Below are positions 52,867 through 59,389 of a stretch of DNA of 64,000 bases, piece after piece (the stretch's first letter is position 1; each line of letters opens with the position of its first letter). The translations under genes and the position numbers were made by a program. Source of the stretch: Marivirga lumbricoides. GTDB lineage: Bacteria; Bacteroidota; Bacteroidia; Cytophagales; Cyclobacteriaceae. Under the pieces are notes generated by a model. The model saw nothing but the letters and a program-made list of their open reading frames with translations. It was not told the DNA's origin and searched no databases. The stretch covers positions 186,001 to 250,000 of the forward strand of contig NZ_BMEC01000011.1 of the NCBI RefSeq assembly GCF_014636295.1, given 5' to 3'.

Positions 52867-55269
52867 ATGATTTTACCGGTTGACTTTGAGCAACGCATAG
52901 GTTTTGATAAAATCAGAACACATATAAAAGAAGCATGTATTAGTACATTAGGTCAGCAGGTAGCTGACAAAATGGCCTTTCTTTCTGACTTTGATAAAGT
53001 AAAGCATTTATTAATTCAAACGGATGAATTTAAAGACATTCTTCAATCAGGAGAGTATTTTCCATCGGGAAACTATATTGATGTCAGTCATTTTCTGAAA
53101 AGAACTAAAGTAGGCAATACTTTTCTGACGGAAGAAGAATTTTTTGATCTTAAGTTAAGTTTAAAGACAATTTTGGAGTGTATTTCCTTTTTTGATGAAT
53201 TTGAAGAAGAGTACCCTACCCTTTTCCAGCTCAGAAAAGCTGTAAACCTTGATGAATCACTTTATCAGGCAATAGATGAAAAAATTGATGAAAGGGGAGA
53301 CTTAAGAAACAATGCCAGCCGTGAGCTGCAGGAAATAAGAACGAAAATATTCAGAGTTCAGGCACAATTACGTAAAACTACTGAGCAGGTATATCGTCAG
53401 GCTTCTCAAAATGGCTTTACTCCTGAAGATGCCTCAGTAACCATAAGGGATGGAAGGCTAGTAATTCCTGTTTTGGCAGAATACAAAAGACGGATTAAAG
53501 GATTTGTGCATGATCAGTCCGCTACCGGCCAAACTGTTTACATTGAGCCATCGGAAGCGCTGGAAATGAACAATGAAGTGCGGGAATTGCAGTACGAAGA
53601 GCGCAGGGAAATTATCAGAATTCTAACCGCTCTTACCAATAAAGTAAGACCACAATTACCTTATCTCGAAAAAGCTTATAAATTTTTAGGCATTGTAGAT
53701 TTCATTAGGGCAAAGGCCAGGTTCTCTATGTCTATTGAAGCCTATATGCCTCTCCTAGAAAATAAGAGAGTACTGGATTATAAAAAAGCGGAACATCCAC
53801 TTCTTAAAATAAGTCTATCGGAATCCGGGAAAAAAGTTGTCCCATTAAATATCAGATTAACTGCTGATAAAAGAATTCTGATCATTTCAGGGCCCAATGC
53901 CGGAGGTAAATCTGTTGCTTTAAAGAGTGTTGGATTGTTACAATACATGCTGCAATGTGGAATTCTTATTCCTGTACAACCTGAGAGCACCTGCGGAATT
54001 TTCCAAAGAATATTTATTGACATAGGTGATCAGCAAAGTATAGAAAATGATTTAAGTACTTACAGTTCACATCTTCAAAACATGAAAAATTTCCTCAATA
54101 AAGGAAATAAACAGACTTTATTTTTGATTGATGAGTTCGGTACCGGTACGGAACCTCGCTTTGGAGGAGCCATAGCGGAATCTATTCTTGAAAGACTTTA
54201 TGCAATGAAGGCCTTTGGGGTAATTACCACGCATTATGACAATATCAAAAACTTTGCTGTAGGCCATCCAAATGTTGAAAATGGTGCGATGAAATTTGAT
54301 CAAAGACACCTTGAGCCACTTTATGAATTAGAAATGGGTAAGCCCGGTAGTTCTTTCGCACTGGAAGTAGCTGAAAAAATGGGCATCCCGCATGAGCTTA
54401 TTGAGGCTGCCAAAGGTAAAATTGGGGAAGAAAGAGTAAATTACGACAGGTTACTGAATGACTTAGGCAAAGAGAAGAGACAACTGGAGCAAAAAACGAA
54501 AGAAATTGCACAAAAAGAACTTACGCTTGAGAAAAGTGCAAAAGAATACCAGGAACTTAACAGCTTTATCAATGAACAGAAGAAAAGCATTATTGTAGAG
54601 GCCAAGCAGCAGGCAAAGTCTATACTGAAAGAGGCTAATAAACGGGTAGAGCAAGCGATTAGAGAAATAAAAGAGTCTCAGGCCGATAAAGCTAAAACAC
54701 AGCAGGCAAGAGAGCAGCTTAAGCAATTTGAGGCCAAAGTAGAACTTAGTGCCCAAGAAAAAAACAAACCAAAAGTTGCACAAAAAGATAGCTATCAGCC
54801 TGCTAAGGGCGATATTAAAGTGGGCGATTTTGTTCAAATTAAAGGGCAGGGTACTATTGGTGAGGTGCTTTCACTCGGCAATAAGGAAGCAGAAATTATG
54901 CTGGGTGACTTAAAATCAAAAGTAAAGTTGAACCGACTTGAGAGAATGTCAAAAAATGCTGTTAAAAAAGAGCATAAGAGGTCTATTTCCGGAGGATCTA
55001 CAGGCATGATAGAGCGCTCCACAAATTTCCGTCAGCAGCTTGATGTACGCGGACAGAGAGCAGAAGAGGCCATCAGTTCAGTTGACAAGTTTATTGATGA
55101 CGCGATGGTTTTAGGCTACCATGAGGTAAGTATTTTACACGGAAGAGGTGATGGCATTCTAAGGAAATTCATCAGAGACTATTTGAGACAGTACAATTAT
55201 GTGAAGGCTTTGAAAAATGAGCATGAAGAAAGAGGTGGGGATGGTATTACATTGGTAACACTAGATTAA
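52867..55269 (+). CDS. mutS2: MutS2 ATPase/endonuclease
   Basis: The 800-residue protein has MutS core and clamp helices (1-320), an ATPase with Walker A 'GPNAGGKSVALKSVG' from residue 342 and Walker B 'LFLIDEFGTGTEP', and a long coiled coil (about 510-640, Lys/Glu/Gln-rich). A KOW-like stretch ('GDFVQIKGQGTIGEVLSLGN') and a C-terminal Smr domain ('LDVRGQRAEEA', 'VSILHGRGDGILRKFIRDYL') follow. It lacks the mismatch-recognition domain of MutS. The family suppresses recombination, and in Bacillus MutS2 acts on collided ribosomes. It is probably co-transcribed with the DUF4296 gene. Confidence 0.95.
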   Translation: MILPVDFEQRIGFDKIRTHIKEACISTLGQQVADKMAFLSDFDKVKHLLIQTDEFKDILQSGEYFPSGNYIDVSHFLKRTKVGNTFLTEEEFFDLKLSLKTILECISFFDEFEEEYPTLFQLRKAVNLDESLYQAIDEKIDERGDLRNNASRELQEIRTKIFRVQAQLRKTTEQVYRQASQNGFTPEDASVTIRDGRLVIPVLAEYKRRIKGFVHDQSATGQTVYIEPSEALEMNNEVRELQYEERREIIRILTALTNKVRPQLPYLEKAYKFLGIVDFIRAKARFSMSIEAYMPLLENKRVLDYKKAEHPLLKISLSESGKKVVPLNIRLTADKRILIISGPNAGGKSVALKSVGLLQYMLQCGILIPVQPESTCGIFQRIFIDIGDQQSIENDLSTYSSHLQNMKNFLNKGNKQTLFLIDEFGTGTEPRFGGAIAESILERLYAMKAFGVITTHYDNIKNFAVGHPNVENGAMKFDQRHLEPLYELEMGKPGSSFALEVAEKMGIPHELIEAAKGKIGEERVNYDRLLNDLGKEKRQLEQKTKEIAQKELTLEKSAKEYQELNSFINEQKKSIIVEAKQQAKSILKEANKRVEQAIREIKESQADKAKTQQAREQLKQFEAKVELSAQEKNKPKVAQKDSYQPAKGDIKVGDFVQIKGQGTIGEVLSLGNKEAEIMLGDLKSKVKLNRLERMSKNAVKKEHKRSISGGSTGMIERSTNFRQQLDVRGQRAEEAISSVDKFIDDAMVLGYHEVSILHGRGDGILRKFIRDYLRQYNYVKALKNEHEERGGDGITLVTLD

Positions 55270-55377
55270 TTATTTTTTTTACTGTGCTTCATTTTATCTT
55301 TAAAGCTGATTTTAAAAGAGTTATATAATATGAAGAAAAGAATTAACGCTTTTTTTCAACATTAAATGAGAAATCTA

Positions 55378-55408
55378 TTGTTTAGAAAAAGTAAAATTCA
55401 TTTCTTTG
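55378..55408 (+). promoter_or_regulatory. Promoter of the tRNA-Arg gene
   Basis: TTG (55378-55380), a 20-nt spacer and TTTCTTTG (55401-55408), one mismatch from TAnnTTTG and followed by C. The predicted start is near 55415, giving a precursor leader of about 60 nt that contains an AAAGGG/CCCTTT hairpin (55417-55433). The remaining gap 55270-55377 holds no gene. Confidence 0.5.
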
Positions 55409-55474
55409 CACTCGCTAAAGGGAAAAGCCCTTTTAAAAACATCAAAAAGTCTTTTCTTTTAGACACCAATTTAT

Positions 55475-55548
55475 GGTCCGTTAGCTCAGCTGGATAGAGC
55501 AACTGCCTTCTAAGCAGTAGGTCTCAGGTTCGAATCCTGAACGGATCA
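55475..55548 (+). tRNA. tRNA-Arg (anticodon UCU)
   Basis: This 74-nt cloverleaf has acceptor arms GGTCCGT (55475-55481) and ACGGATC (55541-55547) with one G-U pair, and discriminator A at 55548. The D-arm is TAGCTCAGCTGGATAGAGCA. The anticodon stem is ACTGC/GCAGT with loop CTTCTAA, so the anticodon is TCT (55509-55511), reading AGA and AGG. The T-arm is CAGGTTCGAATCCTG. CCA is not fully encoded. Its 3' end borders a mobile element with a tyrosine integrase and is the likely attachment site. Confidence 0.97.
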
Positions 55549-55551
55549 CAT

Positions 55552-55585
55552 AAAAGCCCTTCACTTAATTGTAAAGGGCTTTTTT
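55552..55585 (+). terminator. Intrinsic terminator of the tRNA-Arg gene
   Basis: AAAAGCCCTT (55552-55561) pairs with AAGGGCTTTT (55574-55583), followed by further T. The 10-mer AAAAGCCCTT also occurs in the leader at 55423-55432, so copies flank the tRNA; the first is part of the leader hairpin. Confidence 0.85.
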
Positions 55586-55636
55586 ATTTATTAGCTGGTA
55601 ACATAGTTGGTAAATCAATCATCTACCTTTATGTTT

Positions 55637-55867
55637 TCACGCCTCCACACCTTCCGGCCATAGTTCATCAATTTTGTTTTCCGCAATATCTCTGAATGTA
55701 TCGAAGCGAAGACGAACCAAAGTTAAGGTATCACTAAACAGACCGTCACCGTCCAGTTCCTTATCACATTCAACACTCTCAAACCCTTTCAAAGCCTCCT
55801 CTAAAGCATTCATATTTGATTCAATACTTTCTAATCTTGAAATTTGTTCTTCTACTGTAAGTTTCAT
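55637..55867 (-). CDS. Small acidic protein, function unknown
   Basis: The 76-residue product is strongly acidic and largely helical ('VEEQISRLESIESNMNALEE', 'DTLTLVRLRFDTFRDIAENK'). No family is recognised. It sits between the tRNA terminator and the SH3-like gene and shares that gene's strand with a 19-nt gap, so both are likely expressed from the strong minus-strand promoter at 56267-56297. Confidence 0.6.
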   Translation of the reverse strand: MKLTVEEQISRLESIESNMNALEEALKGFESVECDKELDGDGLFSDTLTLVRLRFDTFRDIAENKIDELWPEGVEA

Positions 55868-55886
55868 AATTATCGTTTTTGAGTTA

Positions 55887-56237
55887 TTAATAAATTGTTA
55901 TAAAATTTTCTACTTTGAAACATCTAAAGCCTTGAGCATCTAAATCGAAATAATGAAGCACCTTTGGAGAGCTGGCATTGTTGCTAGTTCCTTTCACCAT
56001 GGTATGTACATCCTTCAAGGTGCCAACTGCTTTTCTTAAGCTGCCATCTTTTTTCTCGTAAGCGAAATTCACCGCTCCTTTGGCCATGCTCTTTGCCAAC
56101 CTGTAAAGCTGCCATGCTTTAGCCAAACAAACCGCCATAGCTTTGCCAGTGCTTTTTCTGATCTCATGCGCTCTTTTGAATACAAATGATCTGAAGTTTT
56201 TCTTTTCTGCTGGTATAGTGTTTCTTAAATCTTTCAT
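55887..56237 (-). CDS. SH3-barrel-like (DUF2693-type) small protein
   Basis: The 116-residue product has a basic helical N-terminus ('FRSFVFKRAHEIRKSTGKAM'), then the pattern 'VNFAYEKKDGSLRKAVGTLK' and 'LHYFDLDAQGFRCFKVENFI'. This matches small SH3-fold proteins found on Bacteroidota mobile elements, where an aromatic-rich closing strand follows a K-K-D-G turn. Function unknown; nucleic-acid binding is a common guess. A consensus promoter lies 30-60 nt upstream. Confidence 0.6.
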   Translation of the reverse strand: MKDLRNTIPAEKKNFRSFVFKRAHEIRKSTGKAMAVCLAKAWQLYRLAKSMAKGAVNFAYEKKDGSLRKAVGTLKDVHTMVKGTSNNASSPKVLHYFDLDAQGFRCFKVENFITIY

Positions 56238-56266
56238 CTTATCGTTTCTGTTTGATTATCTTAAGA

Positions 56267-56297
56267 CAAATATAACAGCAACAATAATACTATCCAA
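56267..56297 (-). promoter_or_regulatory. Consensus Bacteroidota promoter driving the two small minus-strand genes
   Basis: Read on the minus strand: TTG (56297-56295), a 20-nt spacer and TATATTTG (56274-56267), an exact match to TTG-N20-TAnnTTTG. The start near 56260 leaves a leader of about 23 nt. It faces away from the XRE gene, so repressor binding in this 114-nt gap could control both directions. Confidence 0.65.
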
Positions 56298-56357
56298 CTA
56301 AAACAATAATTATTTTATTATTTATTATCTTTTCCGTTAGATTTATTATATTTGTAC

Positions 56358-56654
56358 ATGACTAAATCAAACAATATGCTACTGATAAAAGAATTAATGA
56401 AGGAAAAAGGCATCTCCGGAAAGGATTTGAGCCAAAAGATGGATATTACAGAAAATAGTCTCTCTTTAATCATAAATGGGAAGAGACAGCCACGATATGA
56501 AACCCTTATTCAAATTGCCGATATACTGCAGGTGGATATTAGAGACTTATTCAAGCCTACTAAAACAAATGAGGAGGCGACAGATTTGTATGCTAAAAAT
56601 TCAGCTGGTGAATTTGTCAAGGTTGGAGCCATTAACTCTAAATTGATTGATTAA
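56358..56654 (+). CDS. XRE-family HTH regulator (element repressor candidate)
   Basis: The product is about 98 residues: a Cro/CI-type HTH ('MKEKGISGKDLSQKMDITEN', 'SLSLIINGKRQPRYETLIQI'), then 'ADILQVDIRDLFKPT' and a short C-terminal tail ('YAKNSAGEFVKVGAINSKL'). It is the only plus-strand regulator in the element and points against the main operon, as phage repressors do. A perfect -7 box TATATTTG (56347-56354) lies so close to the ATG at 56358 that the mRNA would start at or after it. The ATG at 56376 ('MLLIKELMKEKG') may therefore be the real start. Confidence 0.85.
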   Translation: MTKSNNMLLIKELMKEKGISGKDLSQKMDITENSLSLIINGKRQPRYETLIQIADILQVDIRDLFKPTKTNEEATDLYAKNSAGEFVKVGAINSKLID

Positions 56655-56827
56655 TGAAAGAGCCAAATAAGATATTGGAAGCTGTCCTGGATAGTTTAAG
56701 CATTGAAGACCTGGAAAAGATGATTAAGCAGAAGAAACAAAAGCAAGGAGTTAAGCCACTTACTGAATTGGAGTCATACAGGCTATTAATCCGACAGAAA
56801 CTAAAAGCTAAGATGTTTAAAAATTAA
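56654..56827 (+). CDS. 57-residue protein coupled to the XRE regulator
   Basis: The ATG overlaps the last base of the XRE gene's TAA (TAATG), so it is translationally coupled. The product is short, basic and helical ('MKEPNKILEAVLDSLSIEDL', then 'EKMIKQKKQKQG' and a final 'LIRQKLKAKMFKN'). No family is recognised. Possible roles are a partner or anti-repressor of the HTH protein or a small toxin. The following bases 56828-57067 contain no gene and are locally GC-rich, with a CGCGCACGTACGCG-like stretch. Confidence 0.6.
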   Translation: MKEPNKILEAVLDSLSIEDLEKMIKQKKQKQGVKPLTELESYRLLIRQKLKAKMFKN

Positions 56828-57067
56828 CCGGGGCCGCGATACACTAGAAACCACTCTTTGTAACTGGCTCCCGGTTGGTTGAATTTATTCAGGGAGAAAA
56901 TGAAAACCTGATTCATTCAGTATTTTTTTAGTGTGTCGCGCACGTACGCGTGAGTGACTACGGAAAAACCTTTTATTCTTCCCTTTATGATAATTCAATA
57001 CTACTGTAATTTCTATAATTATATTCCTCTCTACGCATCTATACGCGTTACAATCGGTTTAAATCTT

Positions 57068-57349
57068 CTAATTATGATTAACATTTATTCGCGCTAGTTC
57101 CCTCCGTACATCTCCTTTCTTTTCGGTCTCTTCTTCAGCTCTGAAATAATAGAGTAATGTATTAATATGGCTCCCAACCACCATCTTTTTATCAATTAAG
57201 GGAACGTTATTATCCGATTGAATCATTGCGAAAAAATCCCTGAACGTTTTCGACTGGATGTATTTTAAAACCCTCATCGCATCGCATGGGTTTAGCTGAT
57301 CTGCTACCTGCTCTTTTACTATTTCTATTGTATAATCAGTTTTCATCAC
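57068..57349 (-). CDS. Small hypothetical protein at the end of the element operon
   Basis: The 93-residue helical, soluble protein ('YTIEIVKEQVADQLNPCDAM', 'RVLKYIQSKTFRDFFAMIQS', 'LLYYFRAEEETEKKGDVRRE') has no recognised family. It lies 24 nt after the HNH/replication gene, on the same strand, and is the last gene of the minus-strand block. It is convergent with the XRE pair. Confidence 0.6.
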   Translation of the reverse strand: MMKTDYTIEIVKEQVADQLNPCDAMRVLKYIQSKTFRDFFAMIQSDNNVPLIDKKMVVGSHINTLLYYFRAEEETEKKGDVRRELARINVNHN

Positions 57350-57373
57350 TTTAATTTTTTAATACATTTCATC

Positions 57374-58612
57374 TTAACCAATTTCAATTTTACTTTTTCG
57401 TTTGTACATCTGCTTGCCGTTTTCATCTTTGCTTGACTGTCTATAATTATCAAATTTATCACCTTTCGTAGTAACCCGATGTACTATCTCCGCATGTGAA
57501 AATTCTTGTTCGTTTTCTGGCGGTCCATCATAATCTTTATCCCTCAGAAAATAAAAAGGATCCTTACCCATAAATGCGCCATCATCTTTTAACTTTTTAA
57601 CTACAAGGAAAGCCAAATTCCTTTCTTCCGGCTTCAATGCACTCCAAAGTGGTACCAAATCTTTATGGCTTGAGTGCTTTCCGTATAATTTCAAAAAAGC
57701 CTTTAAGTCTTCAGGATATTCTAAAGGGGATGGGGATTTATTTTTTTTAATAGCACTATCTTTAGTAGTACTACTAAGATTGCCCTTTACCTTATCCTTT
57801 TCCTTTCCCTCTCCCTTATCCCTTACCTTAGTGTCTTTTGAGGTAACAGACACCCTCTCTTCACCCTTACCAAACCCTCCGTATAGGGTGGTAAAAGAGT
57901 TTGCCAAGGCTCCAGCTATATATTTATGATGAACTAAATACTTCAGATTTTCAATAAGACGACCCTCAGGTTTTATTCCATTTGATTCTATAAATTCTAA
58001 AGGATCCTTATTAGACTTTCGTTTATTGCATTCTCCGCAGGCTGATATTAAATTGTAAGAGTTATTATCTCCACCTGCAAATACTGGTTTGATATGGTCT
58101 ATTTCAAGCTTACTTTCCTCGAAAGTATTATGACAATAACCACAAGTATAATTATCCCTCTTTTTTATACTGGCAGCTTTGGTCTTCTCAATATTGTATA
58201 TTGGATCGTTAACGATTGTAACTCTTCCCTCACGTTGCTCATTCTGAAGCCAAGAATCAGTTTCAGGGTATTTTCTAAAGTTCTTTACATAAGAAGCTCC
58301 TACACCTGCTGATGCATTCAAAATACATTTATATGCCTTAGGATAATGCTGTTGCTTAAGCCATTCCGTAAAAAACAGCTTTCTCCCTTCATCAACTTTA
58401 ATAACTCGCTGCTTATCTTTATTTACAGCTGATAAAAAGCTATCTAAGTCTATCTTAATACCCAGCTTTAAACCTGTCATGTGAGTGTTTATGACCCATA
58501 TACCCTCAAAAGATAACTCATGCTGGATAAACAGGTACAGCAGTTTATCATTTGGCTCAAGCATTTGAAACCATTCGAGAGAAGTGAGGTCTTCATTTAG
58601 AAAATAACTCAT
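57374..58612 (-). CDS. Phage-type replication protein with embedded HNH endonuclease domain
   Basis: The product is 412 residues. The N-terminus ('EWFQMLEPNDKLLYLFIQHE', 'LSFEGIWVIN', residues 12-42) looks like the winged-helix part of phage replication initiators. An HNH nuclease follows at about 150-205: CxxC C157/C160 ('NYTCGYCHNTF'), core 'LEIDHIKPVFAGGDNNSYNL' with H173, and a second CxxC C192/C195 ('ACGECNKRKS'). A charged linker (245-300) leads to a C-terminal region ('PEDLKAFLKLYGKHSSHKDL', 'PFYFLRDKDYDG') like helicase-loader tails. It may nick or cut DNA at an origin. The fusion is unusual. Confidence 0.7.
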   Translation of the reverse strand: MSYFLNEDLTSLEWFQMLEPNDKLLYLFIQHELSFEGIWVINTHMTGLKLGIKIDLDSFLSAVNKDKQRVIKVDEGRKLFFTEWLKQQHYPKAYKCILNASAGVGASYVKNFRKYPETDSWLQNEQREGRVTIVNDPIYNIEKTKAASIKKRDNYTCGYCHNTFEESKLEIDHIKPVFAGGDNNSYNLISACGECNKRKSNKDPLEFIESNGIKPEGRLIENLKYLVHHKYIAGALANSFTTLYGGFGKGEERVSVTSKDTKVRDKGEGKEKDKVKGNLSSTTKDSAIKKNKSPSPLEYPEDLKAFLKLYGKHSSHKDLVPLWSALKPEERNLAFLVVKKLKDDGAFMGKDPFYFLRDKDYDGPPENEQEFSHAEIVHRVTTKGDKFDNYRQSSKDENGKQMYKRKSKIEIG

Positions 58613-58624
58613 ATACCCTTTTAT

Positions 58625-59284
58625 TTAAACGTCACTAAGTAATCTCTTCAAAATATTTAATTTGTCTGCCTCATTAAGAAGGTTCTTATTTTTACTTCCT
58701 AAGGTTTCTCTAAATGGATTCATTCTACCTATAGATAATCTAGCAGCCCCCGAAATATTTAAACCCATATCTTGAAGCTCCTTGCATGATTCTGCAATTC
58801 TAATTATTGCATCATATGCAAACTGTTGATTAGCAGTCTTAAGAGTCACAGTATAATGTGTATTTAATTTCTCTTCATTAAGTATGAACTTACCGTTCCT
58901 AACTTCAATACAATCAAAGTGAATTCGTCTTCTATTAGAAATATTTACCAATAACTTAGCTTCATCTTCATATTTAAGCATTGCTATTTTCCTTTCATTA
59001 GGAATAGGATAAAGCTGCAATAGAGCTTCTTCGCTCACTTTACGTCCATTGATTTCCCCTCCTCCATCTTTGGTCAGCTCTTTTAAATACTCCTTTTCAA
59101 AATATTGAATCGGCCCAATAGATCTGATTTCCTGATATTTTTCAACTGTGAAATCATTTTTTTCAGTAAATTTGTTATAAAGTTGTTTTTGAAAGTTTAA
59201 TCGTTCTATCCAATCGATATTTGCTTTCTTGTTCAATGTTAATGCCTCTTGATCTAACATTGATGTAAAATCTGATTTTGCCAT
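58625..59284 (-). CDS. Hypothetical element protein
   Basis: The 219-residue soluble protein is not recognised. It has a helical N-terminal half ('NIDWIERLNFQKQLYNKFTE'), a middle with strand character ('RRIHFDCIEVRNGKFILNEE', 'HYTVTLKTANQQFAYDAIIR') and a helical end rich in Asn/Leu. There are no cysteine clusters or membrane segments. It lies 12 nt upstream of the replication-HNH gene, so the two are probably one unit; a DNA-replication or partitioning role is possible but only from position. Confidence 0.6.
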   Translation of the reverse strand: MAKSDFTSMLDQEALTLNKKANIDWIERLNFQKQLYNKFTEKNDFTVEKYQEIRSIGPIQYFEKEYLKELTKDGGGEINGRKVSEEALLQLYPIPNERKIAMLKYEDEAKLLVNISNRRRIHFDCIEVRNGKFILNEEKLNTHYTVTLKTANQQFAYDAIIRIAESCKELQDMGLNISGAARLSIGRMNPFRETLGSKNKNLLNEADKLNILKRLLSDV

Positions 59285-59344
59285 TATTGTGTTTTTATAA
59301 GTGATTAATTAATATTCAAATGTCTATGAATATGATTTTACCTG

Positions 59345-59379
59345 CTACCCTAACTACCCCGATACATGAATTAGGGTAG
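59345..59379 (-). terminator. Hairpin between the tape-measure-like gene and the next gene
   Basis: CTACCCTAA (59345-59353) pairs with TTAGGGTAG (59371-59379), with a 17-nt loop. It is 10 nt downstream of the tape-measure-like stop on the minus strand. No T-run follows, so it may attenuate rather than end transcription. The arm sequence CCTACCCTA recurs at 62062-62070, on the other side of the HTH/tape-measure pair. Confidence 0.4.
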
Positions 59380-59389
59380 GTTATTTTAA

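Noticed and set aside
54463-54837. 124-codon minus-strand frame rich in Phe/Leu inside mutS2
   Set aside because: It is the antisense of the mutS2 coiled coil and not a membrane protein gene.
55423-55561. AAAAGCCCTT copies on both sides of tRNA-Arg as attachment-site repeats
   Set aside because: Each copy is one arm of a local hairpin (leader and terminator), which explains them without recombination.
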